Assembly: GCA_964565775.1 (NCBI GenBank) | Contig: CAZMGB010000003.1 | Location: 124,001 to 188,000 of the forward strand | Direction of reading: 5' to 3' | Source: CAZMGB01 sp964565775 | Lineage (GTDB): Bacteria > Chloroflexota > Dehalococcoidia > DSTF01 > JALHUB01 | DNA: 64,000 nt | Shown: piece by piece, positions 53,354 to 60,593 of the stretch | Numbering within the stretch: position 1 is the stretch's first letter | Layout: each line of letters starts with the position of its first letter | Notes under the pieces: model-generated | What the model was told of the DNA's origin: nothing | The model's input: the letters and a program-made list of their open reading frames with translations, nothing else | Databases searched by the model: none | Made by a program: the position numbers and the translations under genes

Positions 53354-54400
53354 ATGACGGGAAACGAAAGCTCGCAGCGGCCGAAGACATGGGCGGAGGA
53401 GTTGAGGCGCCTCGGCGAGCGCCTCAACGAGCGCGTCAGGCAGAAGCTGCCGCAGATGAACGTAGAGACCACGGCTCTGACACCGGGATGGGAGTGCAAA
53501 GAGAAGTGGCAGAAACTGCGCATCGAGCGGGATCGCATCCAACTCATGAAGGTGGAGCTCGGCTGGTTGTCGGTCGATGCCGCTGCCCGCGTCGACCGTC
53601 GCCTCAAAGCCGCAGGCGAAATCATCGATGCGGAAATCGAGGGCAAGACAAGCGAGGCCTTTCTCAAGCTATGTCAGGCCGAGCACATCATGCAGCGCGC
53701 CTGGTGGTCGCGCCACTGGAATAGCTGGCCGAGGGGTTGCTGCTTATGCTATCTCTGCCGCCTTCCGCTGTGGGTCTACCTATCGGCAATGCTCCTTGCG
53801 GCTCTCGGCGCGACGGCCTGGACCATTTTCGACCACGAGTTGTATCCCGGCGTCGAGGACATCGGGCGTCACGAGGCGCTGTTCGGCGCGACGCTCTGGG
53901 GCCTTGCTGGTGGCCTGGTGACCGCACTGCGAACCCTCCACCACCGTATCCAAGCCCAGCAATTCGAAAGGGAAAGGGTGGCCTGGTATGTGCTGAGCCC
54001 CATCCTTGGATTCGCCCTCGGCGCCAGCGCCTCACTGATCTTCTTCGCGGGACTCGTCAGCCTCGATCACGATCTGGGAGAGGCGGCGCCAGCGCCCCAA
54101 GCGACGAGCGAGATCGTCGCGACGCCAACGCCCCAAGCGACAAGTGAGATCGTTGCGACGCCAACGCTCACAGCGACGCCAACGCCCGCAGCGACGCCCG
54201 AGATCGTTGCGACGCCGACGCCCACAGCGACGCCGACGCCCCAACCGCCGGGGGAGACGAAGAGGCCGATCGATCCTACCCCTATCTTCCTACTGGCGTT
54301 TCTGGCCGGTCTTGCCCAGAACGCCTTCTTCGGCTTCTTGCAGCAGACAGTGAAAGCCCGGTTCCGGGGAGCCGACGAGGAGGAGGAAACGGTACCCTAG
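53354..54400 (+). CDS. Membrane protein with Thr-Pro repeat linker
   Basis: The 348-residue protein has a helical, charged N-terminal region (about 1-115), a Cys-rich RGCCLCYLCRLPLW, and then four hydrophobic segments: about 136-158, 180-195, 210-238 and 305-325. Between the third and fourth is a linker of about 60 residues made of ATSEIVATPTP-like repeats, which should be outside the cell. No family was recognised. It follows the truncated repeat protein by about 65 bp and may have been its operon partner. The start has a GGGAGG-type site. Confidence 0.65.
   Translation: MTGNESSQRPKTWAEELRRLGERLNERVRQKLPQMNVETTALTPGWECKEKWQKLRIERDRIQLMKVELGWLSVDAAARVDRRLKAAGEIIDAEIEGKTSEAFLKLCQAEHIMQRAWWSRHWNSWPRGCCLCYLCRLPLWVYLSAMLLAALGATAWTIFDHELYPGVEDIGRHEALFGATLWGLAGGLVTALRTLHHRIQAQQFERERVAWYVLSPILGFALGASASLIFFAGLVSLDHDLGEAAPAPQATSEIVATPTPQATSEIVATPTLTATPTPAATPEIVATPTPTATPTPQPPGETKRPIDPTPIFLLAFLAGLAQNAFFGFLQQTVKARFRGADEEEETVP
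54100..54246 (+). repeat. In-frame Thr-Pro-Ala repeat
   Basis: About 147 bp encode repeated EIVATPTP/TATPTP units with near-identical DNA (GAGATCGTTGCGACGCC). These are intragenic tandem repeats that can change length by slippage or recombination. Confidence 0.7.
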
Positions 54401-54408
54401 AGCTGGAC

Positions 54409-57400
54409 CTACCCGAAGTTGTGGGCCTCGGGCACTGACAGCGATTGGCCGCCCACGGCTTCGTTCGTAGGCCCGTGGTTGCAGAAGTGCTCGTTCGCCT
54501 CGGGCGCGGCGAGTGAGGGCGGCATGCCGAGGGCCTGGAAGGCCTCGGCCAGCAGGTTTATCGTCCCGTCCCGCCGCTCGAGGCGGCCGCGCACGCGAAC
54601 GAACGGCTCGGTTCGCACCAGCGTCCGGCAGCGGGCGTAGAGGTCCGGCCGGACGACGACGTTCGCCATCCCGTACTCGTCCTCCAGGAGCAGGAAGACG
54701 AAGCCCTTGGCCGTCTCCGGTCGCTGCCGGCAGACCACCAGCCCCGCCAGGTCGACCATCGACCCGTCGTCTATCTCCGACAAATGGGCGGTGACAGCGA
54801 CGCCCTCACCCAGGTAGGGACGCAGGAACTGCACGGGGTGGTATGAGGGCGAGAGGCCGAGGACGGCGTAGTCGGCCTTGAGGCGCTCCCAGTCGGAAAA
54901 ATCGGGCAACGCGATCTCGTCCTGGGCCGTGGGCAGGGGCAGGGGGAACTGAGGGCTGGGCGGGCGATATAGCAGGCCGAGCTGCCAGAGCAGCTCCCGC
55001 CGGTTCAATCCGAAGCCGTCGAAGGCGCCGGCCGGGATCAGGCTCTCGATGCCCTCTCGCTTCAGCGCCCCCTTCTCGTCGGAAAGCCCCAGCCGCCGCA
55101 CCAAGTCGGTCAGCGACCGGTACTCGCCGTCTTTCGCCCGCTCCCGCTCGATGCGCAGGGCGGCGTCGGCGCCGACGTTCTTGGCGTAGGCAAAGCCGAT
55201 GCGCAGCCCCTCGCGGCCCTCCGGCAGCAGCTCGACGCTGCACTTTGCGCGGCTCCGGTTAATGTCGGGCGGCAGCACCTCGATGCCGTGGCGCTTGGCG
55301 TCGTTGGTGAGCACGTGGGGCGGGTAGAAGCCCATCGGCTGAGCGTTGAAGAGGGCGGTGTAGAACTCGGTCGGGTAGTAGCGGCGCAGCCAGGCCGACT
55401 GGTAGGCGAGGATGGCGAAGGCGGCGGCGTGGCTCTTGGGGAAGCCGAAGGCGGAGAAGGCGAGGAGCTTATCGAAGATGGCGCGGGCCACCGGCTCCGG
55501 CACGCCCTTGCCGGCGGCACCCGCGCGGAACTCCTCCCAGAAGCCCGCCATGGCCGCGTGCGAGCGCTTGCGGCTCATGGCCCGTCGCAGCGCTTCCCCC
55601 CGGCCCGCCGAGAAACCGGCCAGGGCCATCGCCACCTCCAGCACCTGGTCCTGGAAGAGGACGACGCCCAGGGTGTCCTTCAGCACCGGCTCCAGCAGGG
55701 GGTGGTCGTAGACGGCGACGGGATCGCGCTCGTCGGGTGGCACGTCGGCCTGGTCCCGTTCGACCTGACGGCGGCGGACGTAGGGGTTAACGGCGCCCCC
55801 CACGATGGGCCCCGGCCGGATGATCGCCACCTGCACCGCCAGGTCCTCCAGGTTTCGGGGCTGCGTGCGCGGCAGCGTCTGCATCTGCGCCCGCGACTCG
55901 ATCTGGAAGACGCCGACGGTGTCCGCCCGGCAGATGTCGTCGTAGACGGCGGCGTCATCGTAGGGGATGCGGCTGAGGTCGACGGGCCGCTTGCCGTTCT
56001 CGACGATCAGCTCCAGGCATTCCTCCACGGCCGAGAGCATGCCCAGGGCGAGGAAGTCGACCTTGATGAAGCGGGCGTCGTCCACCGAGTCCTTGTCCCA
56101 CTGGCAGATGTAGCGCCCTTCCCAGGCGGCGGGCTGCACCGGCACCAGGTCGACCAGCGGCTGGGAGGCGATGACCATGCCGCCCACGTGCTGCGAGACG
56201 TGTCGCGGCATCCCGGCGAGCTGCTCCGCCAGGTCGATGAGGTCACGCCAGAGGGGGGCGTCGACCCGGTCGCGGAACTCCGGCAGGAGCTCCATCTCCT
56301 CCCGCAGACGCCCGGCGCTGCCGCCCTCCGACCGCTTCGCCAGCTTGTCGAGCTCGGCATCCGGCAGCCCCAGCGCTTTGCCCACGTCGCGCACGGCCGA
56401 GCGGATCCTGTAGGTGGCGAAGGAAGCGACCAGGGCGGCGTGCTCATGGCCGTAGCGCTCGTAGACGCGGAGGATGAGCTCCTCGCGGATGTCGCGGGCG
56501 AAGTCGAGGTCGATGTCCGGCACCGAAGCCAGCTCCTCGTTCAGGAAGCGGCCCAGGAAGAGCTTGCTCTGCACCGGGTCGACGTGGGAGAGGCCGATGA
56601 GATAGCACACCAGGCTGCTCACCGACGAGCCGCGGCCCCGGCCCGGCGGCAGGTTGGCGAGGGCGCGGGCGCTGTCCCTGCCCCGCACCTCGGCCGCCAC
56701 CTCCGTCGCCAGCTCCAGCAGGTCGCGGTAGACCAGGAAGAAGCCCGACAGCCCGTGGTGGCGGATCAGCCGTAGCTCCTCCTCCAGGCGTTCCTCCGCC
56801 TCCCGTCGCAGGCCCGGCTCCAGGGGGCCGTAGCGCTCCCCCAGCCGTCGACGGCAGAGACGCTCCAGCGCCTCGTCGGCCGACTCCCCTCGGTCGCCGG
56901 CGAAGTCGGGGAAGCGGTAGTCGAGGTCGCGGGTGAGGTCGAACTGGCAGCGCTCGGCGATGCGACGGCTGTTGGCGACGGCCTCCGGGTACTCTCGGAA
57001 CAGCTCGGCCATCTCGTCCGGCGACTTGAGGTAGTACTCGGAGTTCTCCCGTCGCTCGCGGTGGCAGCCGTCGAGGGTGGCGCGGTGCTTGATGGCGACG
57101 AGCACGTCCTGGAGGCGGTGCCGCTCCCGCACGTGGTAGTGGACGTTGCCCGTGGCGACCGTGCCCACCCCCAGCGACGCCGCCAGCTCCGCCAGGCGCC
57201 GGTTGCGCTCGCGGTCGCCGTAGACCAGGTTGTTCTGCAGCTCGACGTAGAAGTTCTCCCGCCCGAACCAGCCGCGCAGCTCCTTCGCCCACGCCTCCGC
57301 CTCTCGATAGCGCCCCTCCGCTACCAGCCGCGCCAGCCGCGACCTGCGGCAGCCCGAGAGGCAGATCAGCCCGCCGGTGCCTGCCCTGAGCGCGCCGTCA

Positions 57401-57846
57401 GGCGCAGTCGAAGGGTGCTGCCCTGAGCCTGTCGAAGGGTGCTCCGCTAGCAGCGACGGATCGACGGCGGGGTTCAGCCGGTCGTGGGTGTAGGCGTGAG
57501 TGATGAGGCGGCAGAGATTGCTGTAGCCCGCACGGTCGGCGGCGAGGAGGGTGAGGTGGTGGGCAGCCCTCACCCCCGGCCCCTCTCCCTCAGGGAGAGG
57601 GGTGGCCCTGAGCTTGGCGAAGGGTCGGGGTGAGGGCCCCAGGGTGAGCTCGGCGCCGGTGATGGGGCGGATGCCGTTGGCCTTGCAGAGCTGGGCGAAC
57701 TCCATCGAGCCGTAGAGGCCGTCGTGGTCGGTGAGGGCGAGGGTATCGTAGCCGAGCTCGAGGGCGCGCATGACCAGCTCCTCGGGGGTGGAGGCGCCCT
57801 CGAGGAGGGACCAGCAGGAGTGCATGTGGAGCTCGGCGTAGGTCAT
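54409..57846 (-). CDS. dnaE2: Error-prone DNA polymerase III alpha subunit (ImuC)
   Basis: The 1145-residue polymerase begins with a PHP domain (HMHSCWSLLEGAS, LTDHDGLYGS), then the polymerase core with catalytic PDIDLDFARDIREE and FIKVDFLALGMLS, a helix-hairpin region and a C-terminal OB-fold (VDLAGLVVCRQRPETAKG). Length and the short C-terminus fit DnaE2/ImuC, the translesion polymerase working with ImuB, rather than the replicative DnaE1. Two blocks of repeat DNA are inserted in frame in the PHP domain, at residues about 70-94 and 135-155. It was probably once in one operon with the ImuB-like gene; a toxin-antitoxin module now lies between. Confidence 0.95.
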   Translation of the reverse strand: MTYAELHMHSCWSLLEGASTPEELVMRALELGYDTLALTDHDGLYGSMEFAQLCKANGIRPITGAELTLGPSPRPFAKLRATPLPEGEGPGVRAAHHLTLLAADRAGYSNLCRLITHAYTHDRLNPAVDPSLLAEHPSTGSGQHPSTAPDGALRAGTGGLICLSGCRRSRLARLVAEGRYREAEAWAKELRGWFGRENFYVELQNNLVYGDRERNRRLAELAASLGVGTVATGNVHYHVRERHRLQDVLVAIKHRATLDGCHRERRENSEYYLKSPDEMAELFREYPEAVANSRRIAERCQFDLTRDLDYRFPDFAGDRGESADEALERLCRRRLGERYGPLEPGLRREAEERLEEELRLIRHHGLSGFFLVYRDLLELATEVAAEVRGRDSARALANLPPGRGRGSSVSSLVCYLIGLSHVDPVQSKLFLGRFLNEELASVPDIDLDFARDIREELILRVYERYGHEHAALVASFATYRIRSAVRDVGKALGLPDAELDKLAKRSEGGSAGRLREEMELLPEFRDRVDAPLWRDLIDLAEQLAGMPRHVSQHVGGMVIASQPLVDLVPVQPAAWEGRYICQWDKDSVDDARFIKVDFLALGMLSAVEECLELIVENGKRPVDLSRIPYDDAAVYDDICRADTVGVFQIESRAQMQTLPRTQPRNLEDLAVQVAIIRPGPIVGGAVNPYVRRRQVERDQADVPPDERDPVAVYDHPLLEPVLKDTLGVVLFQDQVLEVAMALAGFSAGRGEALRRAMSRKRSHAAMAGFWEEFRAGAAGKGVPEPVARAIFDKLLAFSAFGFPKSHAAAFAILAYQSAWLRRYYPTEFYTALFNAQPMGFYPPHVLTNDAKRHGIEVLPPDINRSRAKCSVELLPEGREGLRIGFAYAKNVGADAALRIERERAKDGEYRSLTDLVRRLGLSDEKGALKREGIESLIPAGAFDGFGLNRRELLWQLGLLYRPPSPQFPLPLPTAQDEIALPDFSDWERLKADYAVLGLSPSYHPVQFLRPYLGEGVAVTAHLSEIDDGSMVDLAGLVVCRQRPETAKGFVFLLLEDEYGMANVVVRPDLYARCRTLVRTEPFVRVRGRLERRDGTINLLAEAFQALGMPPSLAAPEANEHFCNHGPTNEAVGGQSLSVPEAHNFG
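57383..57443 (-). repeat. In-frame insert of short CCCTGAGC...TCGAAGGG repeats in dnaE2
   Basis: Two units are visible: CCCTGAGCCTGTCGAAGGG at 57421-57439 and a longer variant just before it (57384-57416). They encode the HPSTGSGQHPSTAPDGALRAG-like stretch that has no counterpart in other DnaE2 proteins. Such units occur as dispersed repeats in many bacterial genomes. Confidence 0.6.
57566..57637 (-). repeat. 72-bp palindromic insert in dnaE2
   Basis: The ends are perfect inverted repeats (GCCCTCACCCC at 57566-57576 and GGGGTGAGGGC at 57627-57637), and inside lies a second inverted repeat CCCCTCTCCCT/AGGGAGAGGGG. The length is exactly 24 codons, encoding PSPRPFAKLRATPLPEGEGP-like sequence. 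It looks like a MITE-like or REP-like repeat tolerated because it keeps the frame. Confidence 0.65.
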
Positions 57847-57847
57847 G

Positions 57848-57853
57848 TATAAT
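57848..57853 (+). promoter_or_regulatory. -10 box of the 57.9 kb gene
   Basis: A perfect TATAAT lies 38 bases upstream of the ATG at 57891, overlapping the start of dnaE2 on the other strand. No good -35 box was found at 16-18 bases. Confidence 0.4.
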
Positions 57854-57890
57854 CAGGCTTCAGATCGGATCCTCGAAAGGAGGCGTCAAG

Positions 57891-58157
57891 ATGCTCAAGG
57901 CCGAACAGGTGGATGAGTTCTCGCGTGAGCTGGCAGCGCTGAACGAGCTGGGTCAGGAAATAGCAAAGGTGAGTCAGGAGATAGCAAGACCCAGTGTGGA
58001 TTTTGCAAGGGCTGGCTTGGAAGAAAAGCTGCGGGAGTACCTGGAACGTGCGAGAAAGCTGGCTGAGAAATTCGGCCCGGAGAGCTTCTCTGTTTCAGTC
58101 GGCTTCCCTCTCGGCGTGCAGGTGTCACTGACCTGGAGTTCGGAGGGTCGGTCATAA
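57891..58157 (+). CDS. Small hypothetical protein with coiled-coil segment
   Basis: The 88-residue protein starts at an ATG with AAAGGAGG seven bases upstream. Residues about 5-65 are charged and helical (FSRELAALNELGQEIAKVSQ), suggesting a coiled coil, and the end is a beta-like SFSVSVGFPLGVQVSLTW. No family was recognised. It stands alone between dnaE2 and the repeat that precedes the toxin-antitoxin genes, and its DNA is less GC-rich than its neighbours, so it may have come in with them. Confidence 0.6.
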   Translation: MLKAEQVDEFSRELAALNELGQEIAKVSQEIARPSVDFARAGLEEKLREYLERARKLAEKFGPESFSVSVGFPLGVQVSLTWSSEGRS

Positions 58158-58211
58158 GACGCTGCATTAGTAGACCTGCTGGAACCATCTTCTCAAAGTC
58201 GAATCGCGACA

Positions 58212-58292
58212 CACCGTCACCACCTGCCCGTCCTCCAGGGCGAGGCGCCAGTACAGGCGCGACACCGGTCGCTCCCGCCACACTCGCCGTCC
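58212..58292 (-). repeat. Partial copy of the DUF6504 gene (direct repeat, copy 1)
   Basis: About 80 bp match 59088-59168 with only a few changes, in the same orientation. The minus strand encodes a piece of the DUF6504 protein (VSRLYWRLALEDG and neighbours) but no start or stop. The two copies bracket the toxin-antitoxin module. Confidence 0.75.
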
Positions 58293-58297
58293 ATGTG

Positions 58298-58326
58298 TTG
58301 ATACCATGAGCGATATCGTGTATACT
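58298..58326 (+). promoter_or_regulatory. Promoter of the toxin-antitoxin operon
   Basis: TTGATA at 58298-58303 and TATACT at 58321-58326 are separated by exactly 17 bases, a near-consensus sigma-70-type promoter 32 bases upstream of the antitoxin ATG. Confidence 0.72.
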
Positions 58327-58345
58327 GTTGTCGATACAGTTATAC
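58320..58345 (+). promoter_or_regulatory. Inverted-repeat operator of the toxin-antitoxin operon
   Basis: GTATACTG (58320-58327) and CAGTTATAC (58337-58345) form an inverted repeat with one extra base in an arm, covering the -10 box and the transcription start. This is where an AbrB-type antitoxin would bind to repress its own operon. Confidence 0.6.
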
Positions 58346-58357
58346 GAGGAGAGCCTC

Positions 58358-58624
58358 ATGTCTGTCGTCAAGGTCTCCAAGAAAGGCTGGGTCGTAATTC
58401 CCAGAGACATCCGCCAACGTCACGGCATCCGGCCAGGTGACAGAGTCCACGTTATCGACTACGCCGGGCGCATCGCCATCATCCCTGCCTCCGATGACCC
58501 CATTGCGACCGGCAGGGGCATGCTCAAGGGAGGCCCTTCAATGACCAAGGCCCTGCTGGAAGAGCGGCGATGGGAGCTGGAGCGTGAGGAGCGTGACCTC
58601 CCGCCGCCACGTCCGAAGCCGTGA
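58358..58624 (+). CDS. AbrB/MazE-family antitoxin
   Basis: The 88-residue protein has an N-terminal SpoVT-AbrB swapped-hairpin domain (MSVVKVSKKGWVVIPRDIRQ, then RPGDRVHVIDYAGRIAIIP) that binds DNA as a dimer. The charged C-terminal tail (LEERRWELEREERDLP) would wrap around the toxin. GAGGAG lies before the ATG at 58358. Its stop overlaps the toxin's GTG by four bases, so the two are translated together. Confidence 0.88.
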   Translation: MSVVKVSKKGWVVIPRDIRQRHGIRPGDRVHVIDYAGRIAIIPASDDPIATGRGMLKGGPSMTKALLEERRWELEREERDLPPPRPKP

Positions 58625-59049
58625 GCAGCGACACACCCATCTTCGTCCTCGATAGCTTCGCGCTCCTCGCCTTCTTTCAGGACGAGCCGGCAGCAGATGA
58701 GGTGGAGAGCCTCCTGGGCCGTGCCCTCCGCGGTGAGGTGCGCCTGGCAATGACCGTCGCCAACCTGGGCGAGGTGGTCTACCGAACGATCCGCGAGCAT
58801 GGATTCGAACGGGCACAGGAAGTCCTGGGGCATATCGAACAATACGACATCGACATGGTGGACATAGACCACGAGCTGGCGCTGATGGCAGCATACGTGA
58901 AGGGGACACATCGCATCTCCTACGCCGACTGCCTGGCTACAGCCTTGGCGCAGCGACTGGATGCGGCCGTCGTCACCGGCGACTACGACTTCGCCCGGGC
59001 GGAGGACGCCGTCCGCACCGAGTGGCTCTCCACGCGGGAGCCTCAATAA
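58621..59049 (+). CDS. vapC: PIN-domain toxin (VapC-like)
   Basis: The 142-residue protein is a PIN-domain ribonuclease: first acidic residue Asp11 in FVLDSFALLAFF, Glu in NLGEVVYRT, Asp in SYADCLATALA, and Asp in VTGDYDFARA, which together bind the catalytic metal. VapC toxins cut RNA, often tRNA or rRNA, when the antitoxin is lost. The start is GTG, overlapping the antitoxin stop. Its own stop overlaps the end of the convergent DUF6504 gene by seven bases, suggesting that insertion supplied that gene's present stop. Confidence 0.88.
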   Translation: MSSDTPIFVLDSFALLAFFQDEPAADEVESLLGRALRGEVRLAMTVANLGEVVYRTIREHGFERAQEVLGHIEQYDIDMVDIDHELALMAAYVKGTHRISYADCLATALAQRLDAAVVTGDYDFARAEDAVRTEWLSTREPQ

Positions 59050-59330
59050 CTCTGCTTCGCCCATCGACCGCTCACCAGATCCTCGTGCACCGTCACCACC
59101 CGCCCGTCCTCCAGAGCGAGGCGCCAGTACAGGCGCGAGACCGGCCGCTCCCGCCACCACTCGTCGTCGATGCGCCAGACGTCCTGCACCTCAGCGACCC
59201 GCAAGCGCTCGCCTCGCAGCGTGACAGTGAGCGGCCTTCCCTCGGCGTCCGCCTCCACGGCGACGGGCCGCGGCTCCCTCAGGGGTCGTAGTCGATGAGG
59301 GCGAGCCGGCGCTCGGGTATGCGTGACCAC
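59043..59330 (-). CDS. DUF6504-like protein of the ImuB/DnaE2 cassette
   Basis: The small protein contains EVQDVWRIDDEWWRERPVSR, then LYWRLALEDGRVVTVHEDL, the pattern of the DUF6504 family found beside imuB/dnaE2 genes. Its function is unknown, perhaps an accessory of the mutasome. The start is uncertain: a GTG at 59330 would overlap the end of the ImuB-like gene by about 50 bases, and a GTG at 59258 would give 71 residues. Its last codons lie over the end of the toxin gene. A partial copy of its middle lies at 58.2 kb. Confidence 0.7.
   Translation of the reverse strand: MVTHTRAPARPHRLRPLREPRPVAVEADAEGRPLTVTLRGERLRVAEVQDVWRIDDEWWRERPVSRLYWRLALEDGRVVTVHEDLVSGRWAKQSY
59088..59168 (-). repeat. 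Direct repeat, copy 2 (within DUF6504 gene)
   Basis: This is the intact counterpart of the repeat at 58212-58292. The pair encloses about 0.8 kb holding the toxin-antitoxin operon and its promoter. Confidence 0.75.
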
Positions 59331-60490
59331 GGCTCCATCTCCACTACCTGATACACGTGCGACTGCCCGAAGCGGGCGCGGAGCTGCCGCACCGCCTCCA
59401 CGAGCTGCCGCCGCCGTCGCCCCTTCTCCGCGAAGAGGCCCGCCTGCTTCGCCACCTCCTGCGTGAGGCCGGAGAGCTCCAGCACCAGCTCCTCGACGGG
59501 GCCGGGCGGGGGCGTCGCCCGCAGGACCGACCTCACTATGAACAACATCTGCTCCCGGTCCGCCGTCGCCTCCCGGAAAGTCACGGCCCGCTCCCAGCTC
59601 CGGCCGTCGCTCAGGACGGCGCGCAGGTGCAGTCGCCGGGCCGCCCGCTGGCGCAATCGCGGGTGCAGGCGCGAGAGAAGCTGCCGGCCGGCGACGACAA
59701 GGGCCTCGATGCTGACGAGCGGTGTCAGAAAGCCGATGCGCTCGCTCAGCACCTCCTCGGGCTGTCGCGGCCGCAGGGGCTCGCGGTCGATGCCGCGGGC
59801 CAGCTCCCACAGCCGCCTGCCCTCGCCGCCGAACTGGGCCTGCACCGGCCCCAGCGACAGCGCCGCCAGGTCGGCCATCGTCCGCAGGGCGTACAGGTCG
59901 AGCCGCCGCAGCGTCTCGGACGACGCGGGCAGGAGGGAGACGTCGAGGGGCGCCAGGAACTTTCGCTCCTGGCCCAGGGGCACGGCCGTCACCTCACCCG
60001 GCGCGCTGACGGCGGCGGCCGCCCAGGCGGGGAACTTACCTTCGGCGATGCCGACGCTCGCCTCCAGGCCCACGCCGTCGCGCACGGCCTGCCTGCCGGA
60101 CAGGCAGGCCCGCACCAGCGCCTCGCCCAGGGCCATCTCGTCCTCGTAGTGGCCCTGAAGGCCGTCGACGCCAACGTAGGCTACGCCGAGATCGCCCGCC
60201 TCGACGAGAGGGCTTATGCCGACGAGGGTGCGCAGGAAGGCCTCCGACGCTTCGTGATAGCGGACGGGGTCGGGCGGCAGGAAGACGGCGTCGCGGCAGA
60301 GGCCGAGTGCCACGCGCACGGGCATGCCGACCTGCACGCCCTGAGCCTCCACCTCCGGCGAGCAGTCCAGCACCGCCTTCCGCCCGTCGGCCGCCTCACC
60401 AATGACCACCGCTCGCCCACGTGAGGCCCGGCCCGAAGCGAGCTCGACGGCGAGTGGGAAACGGGGGATGAAGACACAGGCGATGCGCAC
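59279..60490 (-). CDS. imuB: Y-family polymerase-like protein (ImuB)
   Basis: The 403-residue protein has the shape of Y-family polymerases (palm-fingers, then a thumb and little-finger region with ERIGFLTPLVSIEALV) but lacks the catalytic acids. The first metal motif (DMDAF in DinB) reads FIPRFPLAV, and SIDEAYLD reads GVAYVGVDGL. This matches ImuB, an inactive paralogue that bridges DnaE2 to the sliding clamp. A hairpin repeat is inserted in frame near residues 127-134. It is followed by the DUF6504-like and, beyond the inserted module, dnaE2 genes. A LexA-type box lies 45 bp upstream. Confidence 0.85.
   Translation of the reverse strand: MRIACVFIPRFPLAVELASGRASRGRAVVIGEAADGRKAVLDCSPEVEAQGVQVGMPVRVALGLCRDAVFLPPDPVRYHEASEAFLRTLVGISPLVEAGDLGVAYVGVDGLQGHYEDEMALGEALVRACLSGRQAVRDGVGLEASVGIAEGKFPAWAAAAVSAPGEVTAVPLGQERKFLAPLDVSLLPASSETLRRLDLYALRTMADLAALSLGPVQAQFGGEGRRLWELARGIDREPLRPRQPEEVLSERIGFLTPLVSIEALVVAGRQLLSRLHPRLRQRAARRLHLRAVLSDGRSWERAVTFREATADREQMLFIVRSVLRATPPPGPVEELVLELSGLTQEVAKQAGLFAEKGRRRRQLVEAVRQLRARFGQSHVYQVVEMEPWSRIPERRLALIDYDP
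60086..60110 (-). repeat. Hairpin repeat inserted in imuB
   Basis: GGCCTGCCTG (60086-60095) and CAGGCAGGCC (60101-60110) form a perfect 10-bp stem around a 5-base loop. It encodes ACLSGRQA in a region where other family members have no such residues, so it is probably a dispersed repeat that landed in frame. Confidence 0.6.
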
Positions 60491-60533
60491 AGGCGTCTCC
60501 AGGATGCGGCGGGGAGCGTAGTCACAGTCTAAC

Positions 60534-60547
60534 AGAACAGATGTTCT
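60534..60547 (-). promoter_or_regulatory. LexA-type SOS box
   Basis: AGAACAGATGTTCT contains GAAC-N4-GTTC, the LexA site of Bacillus and actinobacteria, placed 44 bp upstream of the imuB ATG. It would repress the mutagenesis operon until DNA damage. No lexA gene is in the window. Confidence 0.72.
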
Positions 60548-60593
60548 TCTGTCAATAGGGGGTGCGGCCAGGAGTCGGTCACTTTCCTGGCGA

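Noticed and set aside
54100..54246. Evenly spaced repeats considered as a CRISPR array
   Set aside because: They are in-frame protein repeats without unique spacers, and no cas genes are near.
55288..56775. Open frame of 495 codons on the plus strand
   Set aside because: It is antisense to dnaE2 and shows no motif; the dnaE2 reading is unambiguous.
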